DNA of 61,436 bases from Methylocystis sp. (GTDB lineage: Bacteria > Pseudomonadota > Alphaproteobacteria > Rhizobiales > Beijerinckiaceae): positions 1 to 61,436 of the forward strand of contig JALHNQ010000001.1 of NCBI GenBank assembly GCA_022843405.1, in the 5' to 3' direction. Positions 26,471-36,700 of the stretch are shown piece by piece. The notes under the pieces are model-generated. The model worked only from the letters and a program-made list of their open reading frames with translations. It had not been told where the DNA came from and did no database searches. The position numbers and the translations under genes are program-made. Each line of letters begins with the position of its first letter. Positions within the stretch are counted from its first letter, which is position 1.

Positions 26471-27920
26471 ACGCCATCAGGTGGAAAAAGGAGCCGGAAA
26501 CGCCGTTGCGGGCAAGTCCGGCTGGGACTTGGTCGTTGCTGTAGGCGTCACGCGCCAGAGCGAAGGGCGCGCCTTCTTCGCGCAGGATGGTCGCATAGTG
26601 AAACTCATGCCCGCGCAAAAGAATGCCGGCGGCGCCTAAGGGGTGGTCCGCCGCCAATTCGGCGTGGCGATAGCCGAGATGCAGCTTGCGCTTGGCGAAG
26701 CTCGTTTCCAGTTCGAGCAGGCCGGCCATTTTATGCGCTTCGCCTGCCGCGTCGGTCAGCGCGCAGCCGAGAACCATATAGCCGCCGCACTCGCCGTGAA
26801 CCCACCGCCGTTCAGCGAAACGGCGTAACCCGTCCATGAAGACGCGCGCCGCCGACAGCCGGCCGGCGTGCAGCTCCGGATAGCCGCCCGGCAGCCAGCA
26901 CAGATCGCAATCGTCGGGCGGCGCCTCGTCGGCGAGCGGCGAGAAGAAGCAAAGTTCCACGCCGGCGTCGCGCCAAGTCTGTGCGAGATGCGGATAGAAG
27001 AAGGAAAAGGCGTCGTCGCGCGCGATCGCGATACGCTGGGCGGGGGGCGCTATCTCAACCATCCCCCCGCAAACCGGGTGTTCCCGGTTTGCGCTTTTAG
27101 AATGACCAAAGTCGGCAACAGCCGACTTTGGTTGGGGGAGGGTCGCATTGCGGAGCAATGCGGGGTGGGGTGAAAATTCACCCCCTCCCGTCGGGCTTCG
27201 CCCGACGACCTCCCCCCTCAAGGGGGAGGTGTGGGCGGCGGCGGCCGCAACGATCGCCTCCACATCCACATGCGCCTCGATGAAATCGGCGAGGGCGTCG
27301 AGCCGCGCCTCGAGCTCAGGCGTTTCGCCCGCCTGCACCAGGCCGAGATGGCGCTCGGGGAGCGCCATCTTCTCGTCACGCGGGAGCGCGCCGAGCACTG
27401 GCAGACCTAGCGCTTCGATCGCCCCGCCGGCGAGTCTGCGATGGCGCTCAGAGGCGACGCGATTCAACACGACTCCTGAGATTTTTACACGCGCGTCATA
27501 TGACGCGAGTCCGCTGACGACCGCCGCCGCCGTCTGGCCCTGGCCGGAGACGTCATGAACGAGAACGACTGGCCAGCGGAGCATCGCCGCGATGTCGGCG
27601 CTGGCCCCAACGCCCGCCGCGCCGCCCGGCGCGCCGTCGAAGAGGCCCATGGCGCCTTCAGCGATTGCGATGTCCGCGCCTGCAGTCGCCCCCCCGGCGA
27701 GGCGCGCGATCAGATCGGCGTCCATCGCCCATGAATCGAGATTGACGCCGGCGCGGCCGGTCGCCGCCGCGTGAAAGGCGGGATCGATGTAATCCGGCCC
27801 GCATTTGACCGGCGCGACGCGCAGGCCGCGCCGCGTCAAAGCGCGCATCAGCCCGAGCGTCAGCGTCGTCTTGCCCGACGAGGAGCGGGCCGCGCCGATC
27901 AGCAGGCCGGGCGGGTTCAC
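26469..27920 (-). CDS. cobB: Cobyrinate a,c-diamide synthase with in-frame repeat insert
   Basis: A 483-residue glutamine-dependent amidase that converts (hydrogeno)byrinate/cobyrinate to the a,c-diamide. The N-terminal ATPase domain has the P-loop [14 protein letters not shown] (residues 11-24) and [11 protein letters not shown]. The C-terminal class I glutaminase domain has the nucleophile Cys378 in [11 protein letters not shown]. Between the domains, residues about 231-286 are encoded by a palindromic repeat (27063-27230). Without it the protein would be about 427 residues, close to the usual CobB size, so the interdomain linker probably tolerates it. Last gene of the operon; its start overlaps the cobM stop. 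Confidence 0.93.
   Translation of the reverse strand: MNPPGLLIGAARSSSGKTTLTLGLMRALTRRGLRVAPVKCGPDYIDPAFHAAATGRAGVNLDSWAMDADLIARLAGGATAGADIAIAEGAMGLFDGAPGGAAGVGASADIAAMLRWPVVLVHDVSGQGQTAAAVVSGLASYDARVKISGVVLNRVASERHRRLAGGAIEALGLPVLGALPRDEKMALPERHLGLVQAGETPELEARLDALADFIEAHVDVEAIVAAAAAHTSPLRGEVVGRSPTGGGEFSPHPALLRNATLPQPKSAVADFGHSKSANREHPVCGGMVEIAPPAQRIAIARDDAFSFFYPHLAQTWRDAGVELCFFSPLADEAPPDDCDLCWLPGGYPELHAGRLSAARVFMDGLRRFAERRWVHGECGGYMVLGCALTDAAGEAHKMAGLLELETSFAKRKLHLGYRHAELAADHPLGAAGILLRGHEFHYATILREEGAPFALARDAYSNDQVPAGLARNGVSGSFFHLMA
27063..27230. repeat. REPIN-like palindromic repeat inserted in frame in cobB
   Basis: From low to high coordinate the element contains GCAAACCGGG-TGTT-CCCGGTTTGC and CCAAAGTCGGC-AACA-GCCGACTTTGG. 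A unit with tip GCATTGC-GGA-GCAATGC and box GGGGTGGGGTGAA follows. The palindromic centre is TGAAAATTCA. The inverted unit has tip GTCGGGC-TTC-GCCCGAC and the end hairpin ACCTCCCCC-CTCAA-GGGGGAGGT. The length is a multiple of three with no stop on the cobB strand. Its translation shares the peptide [19 protein letters not shown] with the cobN insert. Confidence 0.85.
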
Positions 27921-28681
27921 CTCTCGGCTCTCGGGCGAAAGCGCCGGTCATAGCCAGCGTCATAGAGCGCGCTTTCGCGAAAATCTTCGCTGGCCAGCGC
28001 CGGGCCGACAAGAATGAGCGCGGTGCGCTCCATCGGCGTCTCGGACGCGCGCGCTTCGATATCGGCGAGCGTTCCGCGCACGATGCGCTCGTCTGGCCAT
28101 GAGGCGCGATAGGCGAGCGCAACCGGACAGTCGCCGCCGTAAAACGGCGTCAGCTCTTCTACCACCTGCGCCAGCACATGGATCGAGAGATGGATCGCGA
28201 GCGTCACGCCCGACTGCGCGAATGTCGCGAGTCTTTCGCGCTCGGGCATTGACGAGGCGCGCCCCGCGGTGCGCGTCAACACCAGCGATTGCGCGACTTC
28301 CGGCAAAGTGAGTTCGCGCTTCAACGCCGCGCTCGCCGCCGCGAAGGCCGGGACGCCGGGCGTCATCGTGTAGGGGATATGGAGCGAGTCGAGGCGGCGC
28401 ATCTGCTCGCCGACCGCGCTCCAGATCGAAAGATCGCCGGAGTGGAGCCGCGCGACGTCGAGGCCGGCGTCATGCGCCTGTTGCATCTCCTCGATGATGG
28501 CGTCGAGCGACAGCGGCGCCGTGTCGACGATGCGCGCGCCGGGCGAACAATGCGCGAGCACGCCGGCCGGCACGAGCGAGCCGGCGTAAAGGCAGACCGG
28601 ACAGCGGGCGATGAGATCGCGTCCGCGCAAGGTCAGGAGATCGGCGGCGCCGGGGCCCGCGCCGATGAAATGCACGGTCAT
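27917..28681 (-). CDS. cobM: Precorrin-4 C11-methyltransferase
   Basis: A 254-residue SAM-dependent tetrapyrrole methylase of the CobM/CbiF group, adding the C11 methyl to precorrin-4. The N-terminal motif [18 protein letters not shown], then [12 protein letters not shown] and the block [17 protein letters not shown], are characteristic. The second domain has [16 protein letters not shown] and the family motif [13 protein letters not shown]. Length is normal. It overlaps cobE upstream and cobB downstream by 4 bases each (ATGA), so translation is coupled. Confidence 0.96.
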   Translation of the reverse strand: MTVHFIGAGPGAADLLTLRGRDLIARCPVCLYAGSLVPAGVLAHCSPGARIVDTAPLSLDAIIEEMQQAHDAGLDVARLHSGDLSIWSAVGEQMRRLDSLHIPYTMTPGVPAFAAASAALKRELTLPEVAQSLVLTRTAGRASSMPERERLATFAQSGVTLAIHLSIHVLAQVVEELTPFYGGDCPVALAYRASWPDERIVRGTLADIEARASETPMERTALILVGPALASEDFRESALYDAGYDRRFRPRAER

Positions 28682-29076
28682 GAGTTGTTCTCTTCGCCGC
28701 GCTTCGCCAAGGCGCAGGCGGCGATCGGCGTCGTCACGCGCGGCGCGACAAGGCGGCTGATCGGTCCCGCGCCGACCAGCGCGGCGGCTTCGGCCACGCT
28801 GCCGACTCCGAACATCGCCTGCACGCGCGGCGAATGGGTCGCCGCCGGACCCTTGCGGGCGCGCAACGCTGCAAGCGGCAGAAAGACGAGTTCAAGCCCA
28901 AGTTCGCGCGCGGCCTCGTGCAGCCCCACTTCCTGCGCCTTACTTTCGAGCGCGCAGAGCCTCGCGTCACGCAGATCGACATTATGCGTCCGCGCGACGC
29001 GCCGCACGAGTTCGACGATATCCTGTGCCGCGACGCCTCGTCGCGCGCCGAGGCCGAAGGCATATGTTGCGTTCAT
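28678..29076 (-). CDS. cobE: Cobalamin biosynthesis protein CobE (CbiG C-terminal domain)
   Basis: A 132-residue protein matching the CobE/CbiG C-terminal domain. Visible blocks are [38 protein letters not shown] and [15 protein letters not shown]. In the aerobic pathway CobE is needed for cobalamin synthesis but its exact step is not clear; in the anaerobic pathway CbiG opens the ring lactone. The ATG at 29076 overlaps the cobL stop (ATGA) and follows GGTGAGGAG. An ATG at 29094 would add six residues and is the alternative start. Confidence 0.88.
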   Translation of the reverse strand: MNATYAFGLGARRGVAAQDIVELVRRVARTHNVDLRDARLCALESKAQEVGLHEAARELGLELVFLPLAALRARKGPAATHSPRVQAMFGVGSVAEAAALVGAGPISRLVAPRVTTPIAACALAKRGEENNS

Positions 29077-30275
29077 CTCCTCACCGCCCGCCATTGGGTA
29101 ACCGCCATCGCCGGCTCGAAAGCCTGAAAGCGTCCGATTGGACGCGCATGCGCAATCTGCAGATGCAATAATTCGCCGCCCATTTTCCGATAAGCATCGG
29201 CGAGGAGCGCTTGCGTCTCGATCGTCACGGCGTTGACGACGATGCGCCCAAAAGGGGGCAGGGCGCGCCAGGCAAAGTCAAGCGTCGCTTCGTCGGCGCC
29301 GCCGCCGATGAAGATCGCCTGCGGCGTCTCGAGTTCGGCGAGCGCCTGCGGCGCTTCGCCATTGACGACGCTAATTTCCGGAACGCCGAGCGCGAGGGCA
29401 TTGCGCGCAACGCGCGCGGCGCGCGCGGCGTCGCGCTCGATGGCGATGGCGCGGTTTACGGGATCGCTCAGCATCCATTCGATCGCGATCGAGCCGGCGC
29501 CGGCGCCGACATCCCACAGCGTTTCGCCCTTGCGCGGCGCAAGCGCCGAAAGCGTCACGGCGCGGATGTCGCGCTTGGTCAGCTGCCCGTCATGCTCGAA
29601 CCAGTCGTCAGGCAGACCCGGCGCAAGCGGAATGACCGGCGCATCGCCGTCCGCTTCGACTTCGACGGCGAGTGTGTTGAGCGGCGCAATGTCGTCGAAC
29701 GCGAATGCATCGGCGCTTGCACGGCGCATGCGTTCATGCGGACCGCCGAGTCGTTCGAGCACATGAAGGCGCGATGCGCCCATGCCGCGCAGGGCGAGAT
29801 GGCGCGCGAGGCGCGCCGGCGTCGTCTCGTCCCAGGAGAGCGCGATGATTTTCGCGTGGGGCTGCAAATGCGGCGTCACGCGCTCGAAGGCGCGGCCGTG
29901 CAGCGAGATAAGCGCGCAATCCTGCTGGCTCCATTTGAGCCGCGCCGCCGCAAGCGAAAAGGCCGACGGCGCCGGAACGCAGAAAATCTCCTCGCGCGCG
30001 ACATGGCGCGCGATGAGATCGCCGACGCCATAGAAAAAGGGATCGCCCGAGGCGAGCACGACCGTCGGCCTGTCGCGCTGCGCCAGGATGCGCGGCAAGG
30101 CGTCGGTCAGCGGCGACGGCCATTGCAGGCGCTCGGCGTCGGCGTCGATCATCGCGAGATGGCGCGCGCCGCCGACGATCAGCGAGGCCTGGGCGACGAG
30201 CGCGCGCGCCGCCGGCGTCAGCGCGTCGGCGCCGTCTTCGCCCAGCCCGATCAGCGACAGCCATGGCGCGTTCAT
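29073..30275 (-). CDS. cobL: Precorrin-6Y C5,15-methyltransferase (decarboxylating)
   Basis: A 400-residue fusion of a CbiE-like methylase and a CbiT-like methylase/decarboxylase. It adds methyls at C5 and C15 of precorrin-6Y and removes the acetate carboxyl at C12. The N-terminal half has LIGLGEDGADALTPAAR and VVLASGDPFFYGVG. The C-terminal half begins at KRDIRAVTLSALAP and has the SAM-binding motif LWDVGAGAGSIAIEWM and FIGGGADE. Length fits the fused CobL. Overlaps cobJ and cobE by 4 bases. The expected neighbours cobK and cobF are not beside it. Confidence 0.96.
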   Translation of the reverse strand: MNAPWLSLIGLGEDGADALTPAARALVAQASLIVGGARHLAMIDADAERLQWPSPLTDALPRILAQRDRPTVVLASGDPFFYGVGDLIARHVAREEIFCVPAPSAFSLAAARLKWSQQDCALISLHGRAFERVTPHLQPHAKIIALSWDETTPARLARHLALRGMGASRLHVLERLGGPHERMRRASADAFAFDDIAPLNTLAVEVEADGDAPVIPLAPGLPDDWFEHDGQLTKRDIRAVTLSALAPRKGETLWDVGAGAGSIAIEWMLSDPVNRAIAIERDAARAARVARNALALGVPEISVVNGEAPQALAELETPQAIFIGGGADEATLDFAWRALPPFGRIVVNAVTIETQALLADAYRKMGGELLHLQIAHARPIGRFQAFEPAMAVTQWRAVRR

Positions 30276-31024
30276 GTCGCCTTCCGCGACGTATAGACCC
30301 AGTCGCGCGCGCCCTCGCGCGCAATGCGCCGCGTGCCGCTCGCGCCGACGATGACCAGCGTCGACATATCGACCTTGTCCACGTCGGCCTCGTCGAGCCG
30401 CGTCAGAATGATTTCCTCATTCTCGCGGCCGACGGATTTTGCGAGACCGACAAAAGTCTCGCCGGGAAGATGACGACGCAGCAGCGCGAAGGCGTCGTCG
30501 ATGCGCGTCGGCCGCGCGCGCGACGCCGGATTGTAAAGCGCGATGACGAAGTCGCCTTGCGCCGCATGTTCGAGCCGCTTGGCGATGACGTCCCACGGCT
30601 TGAGATTGTCGGAAAGCGAGATCGCGCAGAAATCATGGCCGAGCGGCGCGCCGAGCCGCGCCGCCGCCGCCTGCATCGCCGACACGCCGGGAAGGACACG
30701 AATGTCGAGATCGCGCCACTCGCGCGGGCCGCCATCGACCGCCTCGAACACCGCCGCGGCCATGGCGAAGACGCCTGGGTCGCCGCCAGAAACGACGGCC
30801 ACGCTGCGTCCCTGCGCGGCGCGCGCCAGCGCCTCCTGCGCGCGGTCGATTTCGACGCGATTGTCGCTTGCATGCCGCGTCTGCCCTTCGCGCTCGGGAA
30901 CGCGCGCGACATAGGGCGCATAGCCGATAATGTCCTGCGCTCTTTCGAGGGCCTCTTGCGCTTCATGAGTCAGCCAGCGCGCGTCGGCAGGGCCAAGGCC
31001 GACGATGTAAAGCGCGCCGCTCAA
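30272..31024 (-). CDS. cobJ: Precorrin-3B C17-methyltransferase
   Basis: A 250-residue SAM-dependent methylase that methylates C17 and contracts the ring of precorrin-3B. Motifs are LYIVGLGPADARWLTHEAQEAL, GYAPYVARVPEREGQTRHASDNRVE, SVAVVSGGDPGVFAMAAAV and VLPGVSAMQAAAARLGAPLGHDF, all typical of CobJ/CbiH. The C-terminal block FVIALYNPASRAR is also present. Single-domain form, not the CobI-CobJ fusion seen in some species. Start and stop overlap neighbouring genes by 4 bases. Confidence 0.96.
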   Translation of the reverse strand: MSGALYIVGLGPADARWLTHEAQEALERAQDIIGYAPYVARVPEREGQTRHASDNRVEIDRAQEALARAAQGRSVAVVSGGDPGVFAMAAAVFEAVDGGPREWRDLDIRVLPGVSAMQAAAARLGAPLGHDFCAISLSDNLKPWDVIAKRLEHAAQGDFVIALYNPASRARPTRIDDAFALLRRHLPGETFVGLAKSVGRENEEIILTRLDEADVDKVDMSTLVIVGASGTRRIAREGARDWVYTSRKAT

Positions 31025-31785
31025 GGGCGCCGGCCTCGCCCCGGCACCAGCGCCATCGAAAAATAAGGCGCGTCGTCGTCGCGCTTGTCGGAAAAGCGCA
31101 TGATCTTCTCGCCCGGCATCGCGCCGCGTTCGACGTAGATCGCGCGGTCGATGACGCCGGCGCGAGTCATCGCCCGACGCAGCTTGGCGAAATTCCCGCC
31201 AAGCTTCATCACCACGGCGGCGTCGGTTTCGGCGAGGCGCGACGCAAGGCTGTCTTCATCGAGCGTCGCCGGCAAAACCGTGAGAATATCGTCGCCCCAG
31301 GCCATCGGCTGGCGCGCCGCGGCGAAACAGCCGGACATGCCGGAGACGCCGGCGCAAATCTCGATGCGGAAGCGCCGATCGAGCCGCGCGAACATATGCA
31401 TGAACGAACCATAGAGCAGCGGATCGCCTTCGCAGAGAAGCGTCACGTCGCGGCCGGATTCGAGCACTGCGCGAATGCGCATGACGCAATCTTCATAGAA
31501 GCGCTGAAGCGACTCGACATATTCCGGCTGATCGAAGGGAATCTCGGTCGTCACTGGATAATGAAGCGCAATCTCTTCGCAACCCTGCGCAAGATAGGGC
31601 GCGGCGATCGCGCGCGCATGACTCTCGCGTCCGCGCTTGGCGAAGAAGGCGACGACTTTGGCGGCGCCGATGAGGCGCGCGGCCTTGACGGTGACAAGCT
31701 CCGGATCGCCGGGGCCGAGGCCGACGCCGATCAGCGCGCCGAGCGCGGCGACGCCGTCACGCGATGTCGACGCGAGCGCGTTCAT
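31021..31785 (-). CDS. cobI: Precorrin-2 C20-methyltransferase
   Basis: A 254-residue SAM-dependent tetrapyrrole methylase making precorrin-3A. Motifs are GVGLGPGDPELVTVKAARLI, then HYPVTTEIPFDQPEYVES, DVTLLCEGDPLLYGSFMHM and ICAGVSGMSGCFAAARQPM. The active-region motif AAVVMKLGGNFAKLRRAM is typical of CobI/CbiL. It overlaps cobH (upstream) and cobJ (downstream) by 4 bases. The N-terminus carries a short extra stretch (MNALASTSRDG) before the family core; an internal start cannot be excluded. Confidence 0.95.
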   Translation of the reverse strand: MNALASTSRDGVAALGALIGVGLGPGDPELVTVKAARLIGAAKVVAFFAKRGRESHARAIAAPYLAQGCEEIALHYPVTTEIPFDQPEYVESLQRFYEDCVMRIRAVLESGRDVTLLCEGDPLLYGSFMHMFARLDRRFRIEICAGVSGMSGCFAAARQPMAWGDDILTVLPATLDEDSLASRLAETDAAVVMKLGGNFAKLRRAMTRAGVIDRAIYVERGAMPGEKIMRFSDKRDDDAPYFSMALVPGRGRRP

Positions 31786-32414
31786 TCCTTCTCGCTCGCC
31801 AGCGCATTGATCGCGGCGGCGGCCATGGCGCTGCCGCCCTTGCGCCCCTTGACGATGACGAAGGGAATGCGAGCGGTTTGGCGCAGCGCCTCCTTCGATT
31901 CCGCCGCGCCGACGAAACCGACCGGCATGCCGATGATCGCCGCCGGCGGCGGCGCGCCTTCTTCGATCATTTCCAGAAGACGGAAAAGCGCGGTCGGCGC
32001 ATTGCCGATGGCGACCACCGCGCCTTCAAGCCGATTGCGCCACAATTCCAGCGCCGCGGCGCTGCGCGTATTGCCGATTTCCGCGGCGAGCGCCGGCACG
32101 CTCGGATCGAGCAGCGTGCAGACGACCTGATTTTCCGCCGGCAGGCGCGAACGCGTCACGCCGTGCGCGACCATGTTGGAGTCGCACAGGATCGGCGCGC
32201 CGTTCTGCAGCGCGTCGCGCGCCGCCGCGACGAAATCGGGAGAAAATTCGATGTCGTCAGCAAGTTCCACCAAGCCGCAGGCGTGGATCATGCGCACGGC
32301 GATTTTTTCCTGGTCGGGCGTAAAGCGCGAAAGATTCGACTCGGCGCGAATGGTCGAAAAGGAGCGCGCATAAATGTCTCCGCCGTTGCGGATATAGTCG
32401 AAGCGCAGAGTCAT
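31782..32414 (-). CDS. cobH: Precorrin-8X methylmutase
   Basis: A 210-residue enzyme that moves the methyl group from C11 to C12, turning precorrin-8X into hydrogenobyrinate. The family core RMIHACGLVELADDIEF holds the conserved active-site histidine. DSNMVAHGVTR and IGNAPTALFRLLEMIEEG are further signatures, ending with GMPVGFVGAAESKEAL and the VIKGRKGGSAMAAAAINAL motif. Length is standard. Overlaps cobG and cobI by 4 bases each. Confidence 0.96.
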   Translation of the reverse strand: MTLRFDYIRNGGDIYARSFSTIRAESNLSRFTPDQEKIAVRMIHACGLVELADDIEFSPDFVAAARDALQNGAPILCDSNMVAHGVTRSRLPAENQVVCTLLDPSVPALAAEIGNTRSAAALELWRNRLEGAVVAIGNAPTALFRLLEMIEEGAPPPAAIIGMPVGFVGAAESKEALRQTARIPFVIVKGRKGGSAMAAAAINALASEKE

Positions 32415-33715
32415 TGCGGCCTTCCGCTTGCGCGCGCGGAAAGTTCGCGCAAGACGGCCTCGAAGGTCAGCGATTTCAAATGCGGCGCGCTGTCGGCACC
32501 GCCGTTCTCGATAAGATCGAAACCCTCTGCGCAGGCCAGCAGCGTGATCGGCGAGGCGTTCTGCCGGGCGCAGCCTTTGGCGCAGCCCGAAAGATGCAGG
32601 CCGACTCCGTCAGCGCCAACGAACTTCTGCGCCAGCGGCGCCAGATCCATGACATGCGCGCGGGTCTCGGCGAGCGCTTGCGGGCACTCGGGCGCGCCGG
32701 GACAGGCGACGACGGCGAGGCGCATGTCGTTAGCCGAAGTGATGAGGTCATGGTCTTGCGCCTGCGCAACGATTTTTTGCGCTGCCTCAACATCGGGCGT
32801 GACGATCAGCAAGGCGCGCCAGGGCGTGAGGCGAAGCTCGCCGGTTCCCGCGCCTTGCGCAAAGTCCGCGACCGCCGCGAGTTCCTCCGCGCGCCAGCGG
32901 CCGAAAGGCGCGCCGACGCCGGCGAAAGCGATCGAGCCGCAGCGTTGCGCGCCAAAAATCTGCGCGCCTCGCGCAGCCGTATGCGTGTCCCCGAAGGCGC
33001 GCAGTTCAAGCCCCGCCGCGCGGGCCAGCACCTGCGCGCCAAGCGCCTCGACCAGCGTGCGGATTCGCCTGAACTGGTTTGCGTGATGCTCGCGCAGCTC
33101 AACAAAGGCGCGCGCCAGACGCAGCGCCGCGTCGAGCGCTTCATCGGCGGCGACGAATGCGGCGCGATCGGGGACGTCGGCGATGCGGATCGCCAGCTCC
33201 CCATTTGTCGCCGCCTCGATCCGGATGTCGGCGTCGACCTCGGCGAGCGACAGCGCGCCGCCGTCGTCAAGCAGGAACAGAAATTTCGGCGGCAGCGCGC
33301 GCAGCGTCGCGTCACGCCGCAGCGCGATGGCGAGCTCGGCGGCCATGGCGTTGGCGTCGAAAGCGCCGGGCGCCAGTCCGGCGAGCGGCGACGCAATGAC
33401 ATTGGTGACGCGTTCCACATCGACATTCGGCGCGAGCATGCCGATCGCTTCGAGTCGGCGCAGAGCTTCGGCGATCGTCGACTCGCTAATCCCGCGTAGC
33501 TGCAGTTGCGCGCGTTGCGAAAGGTCGATGAGACCATTGCCGCAATCTTCCGCGATCCTTGCGATCTCGCGCGCCTGCGTCGCGGTCAGGCGAGAGCCGA
33601 CCGCCTTGGCGCGGATCAGCAGACCGTCGCCGCTCGGCATCGGCGCAAAGGCGCCTGGACACCAGCCTTTGATTTCAGGCCCTCGCTGCAAGACGCCCTC
33701 CCTCTTGGCGCTCAA
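32411..33715 (-). CDS. cobG: Precorrin-3B synthase (aerobic pathway)
   Basis: A 434-residue Fe-S monooxygenase of the nitrite/sulfite reductase-like family that uses oxygen to make precorrin-3B, so it marks the aerobic cobalamin route. The N-terminus IKGWCPGAFAPMPSGDGLLIRAKAVGSRL is diagnostic. The C-terminal cluster motif HLSGCAKGCAR, together with CPGAPECPQALAETR, supplies the four cysteines for the 4Fe-4S/siroheme-type site. The start at 33715 lies inside the end of cobN (41-base overlap), longer than the 4-base overlaps elsewhere in this operon. Confidence 0.95.
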   Translation of the reverse strand: MSAKREGVLQRGPEIKGWCPGAFAPMPSGDGLLIRAKAVGSRLTATQAREIARIAEDCGNGLIDLSQRAQLQLRGISESTIAEALRRLEAIGMLAPNVDVERVTNVIASPLAGLAPGAFDANAMAAELAIALRRDATLRALPPKFLFLLDDGGALSLAEVDADIRIEAATNGELAIRIADVPDRAAFVAADEALDAALRLARAFVELREHHANQFRRIRTLVEALGAQVLARAAGLELRAFGDTHTAARGAQIFGAQRCGSIAFAGVGAPFGRWRAEELAAVADFAQGAGTGELRLTPWRALLIVTPDVEAAQKIVAQAQDHDLITSANDMRLAVVACPGAPECPQALAETRAHVMDLAPLAQKFVGADGVGLHLSGCAKGCARQNASPITLLACAEGFDLIENGGADSAPHLKSLTFEAVLRELSARASGRPQ

Positions 33716-36700
33716 TTTCGCTTAAGGCGTCGCGCACGCTGTTGCGCTGCGTCTTCCACAAGCCGCGCGCGAGCGCCTCGCCAAAAGCGCGCGCGATCGC
33801 CTCCAGCGCGCGGGGATTTTCTGCGGCAAGAAAATCGCGTGTGGCATCATCGCCCAAGGTCGCGTCAAAAGCGAGATCGAATTGTGCGTCGCTAATGAGG
33901 CCGCTTGTCGCGGCGAAGGCATAGAGATTGTCGATCGTCTCGGCGATTTCGCCGGCGCCGCGGTGGCCGTGCCGCATCTGGCCCTGGCGCCATCGCGGAT
34001 TGGCGAGGCGCATGCGCAGGACGCGCGCGATCTCGTCTTTCAGCGCGCGTGCTCGCAATCGTTCAGGCCGCGTCGCGTCGAGATGCAGGAGATCGGCGTC
34101 GCCGCCGAGCATGGCGTTGGCGGCGGCGAAGCCGCCTTCAAAATCAGCGAAGGCGGGTCCGATCAGAACATCGACTTCGGCCATGTCCTGAACATGGACA
34201 TGCGCGTCGGCGTCGGCGACGCGGGCGCTGAACGCTTCAACGGCTTCCTTGCTGTCGCCGGCGCGATCATAGGCGTGGCCGGCGGCGGAAAGATAGGCGC
34301 GGCCAAGATCGTCGCGGTTCGACCAGTCGCCGCGCAGCGCGCGATCGCTGACGCCAAGGCCGTAGGTTCCGTCAGCGGCGCCGAAAACGCGGCGCAGATC
34401 GTCGGTCGTCCTTAGCGGATTAAATTCGGCGTCTTCGTCGAGCGCAGCGACGGCGCGCACCGCGTCGTCGAAAAGCGCGATAAGATTTCCGAACATGTCG
34501 CGAAACAGACCCGAGACCTGCAGCGTCACGTCGATGCGCGGAAACTCAAGCCGCGCCTGCTGCAGAATTTCGAAGCCGATGACGCGCGCGCTGGCGACGT
34601 CCCAATGCGGCGCGACGCCCAAAAGCGCGAGCGCTTGCGCGAAATCCTCACCGCCGGTGCGGATCGTCGCGCTGCCCCACAGATCGAGCATGATGCGGCG
34701 CGGGAATTCACCATGTTGCTGCGCATGGCGCATCATCACTTCCGCGGCGGCACGACGCCCGATGTCGTAAGCCGTCTGCGTCGGCGCATGGCGCGGATCG
34801 ATGCAATAGAGGTTGCGGCCCGTCGGCAGAACGTCGGCGCGTCCGCGCGAGGGCGCGCCGGCCGGGCCGGGCTCAATGAAGCGGCCAGAAAGCGCGGCGA
34901 CAAGCGCCATGCGTTCGGCGCGCGCGCAGGCGTCGCGCGCGGGATCGCTGTCGGAACGACCAAAAACATGCAGTCCGTCGCCGATGCGCATCTCCTTGAG
35001 ATCGCACATCCAGGCGTCGAGTCGCGTCAAGGTTTCGGCGAGATCCGTCTCGCGCGAGACGCCGCATTCGGCGGCGAACCCGCTGCGCTCGGCTTCGTCG
35101 ATGATCGCGCCGGCGATGAGTTGCGCGCGTCGCGCGTCGAGCGCGCTCGCCGTCGAGTATTCGTCGAGCAGCGTTTCAACTTTCGCCGCCGCGTCGAAAA
35201 GTTCGGCGTTAACGAGCGGCGGGGTCAGATGGCCGATGGTCACGGCGCATGTGCGGCGCTTCGCCTGCGCGGCCTCGCCGGGATCATTGACGATGAAGGG
35301 ATAGACGAGCGGCGTCGGGCCGAGCACGGCTTCCGGCGCGCATACTTCGGACAGCATGACCGATTTGCCGGGCAGCCATTCGAGCGTGCCATGCGCGCCA
35401 AGATGAATGAGCGCGTCGATCTTTCGCATATGCCGCAGCCAGAGATAGAAGGCGACATAGGCGTGGCGCGGCGGGCGCTGCACGTCGTGATAGGACTCAT
35501 AGCGCTCAGCGCGCGCGCCGCGGTCGGGCTGCAGCGCGACGATGAGCTTGCTCGCTTCGAGACAGGAGAAGCGGAAGGCGCCGTCGACGACGGCAGGATC
35601 ATCCTGCGGCGCGCCCCATGCGTCATTGACGCTGGCGACGAAGTCGGAGGAGAGCGCGGAAAGCCAATTATGATAATCGGCGATCGAAACGTCGAATGTT
35701 TGTATGGAATCTTCGAGCGCGCGTACCACCCTCCCCCCGCAAACCGGGTGTTCCCGGTTTGCGCTTTTAGAATGACCAAAGTCGGCAACAGCCGACTTTG
35801 GCGGGGGGAGGGTCGAACCGCGAAGCGGTTCGGGGTGGGGTGAAGCTTCATAATGCGGGGCGTCACCCCCTCCCGCGTCGCTTCGCGACGCGACCTCCCC
35901 CCTCAAGGGGGAGGTGGGGATTGCGCCAAAGTCATATCCCGCCTCTCTCAGCGCCTGGATAATCTCCTGCGCGCTCGCCTCGGCGTCGAGGCCGATGGCG
36001 TAGCCGCCGCGGCCGCGCCGCGCCGGATAGTCGGAGAGAATGAGCGCGAGGCTTTTTTCCTGATTGGGCTTGCGCCGCAACCGCGCCCAGTTCGACGCGA
36101 GCTCCGCGACGAAGTCGATGCGCGAACGCTCCGGCGCATGGCGCATTTCGCTGAACTGCGCCGCAAGGCGCAGCGGCGCTTCCTCCTTGAAGGAAATCGC
36201 GCGGGTGAAGATGCGCCCGTCGACTTCCGGCAAAACGACATTCATCGCGAGATCGGCGCCGTTCGCGCCGCGCGTCGACGCCGCCCACGCTTCGCGTGAA
36301 GACGTTGCGAGAGCGACTTGCAGCACCGGCGCATTTGCGAGATCGAGCACGCTTCCCGTATCACGCCGCGCCGAAAAGGAGGTGGCGTTGAGGATCACAT
36401 CGGGCGTGAAGGCTTCGAGCGCGCGTGACACAAAGGCTTCGCTCTCGGCCTCTTTCAGGCTCGCGACATAAATCGCCTCGACCGCAAATCCGCGCTCGGC
36501 CAGGGCGTCCGCGAGCGCGACGATCGGTGCGGCGTCATCGGCGAGGAACATCGCGCGATAGAAGAGGATCGTCGCCCGCAAAGCCCCGCCAGTGCGGCAA
36601 GCGTCCTCAAAACGTCCGGCGCTCGCGACGGGCACGCTTTCGCGCCACTTCGACGGATGGCCGGCGAGCGTCGCCGCATAGCCGAGGAAGGACCGCAGAT

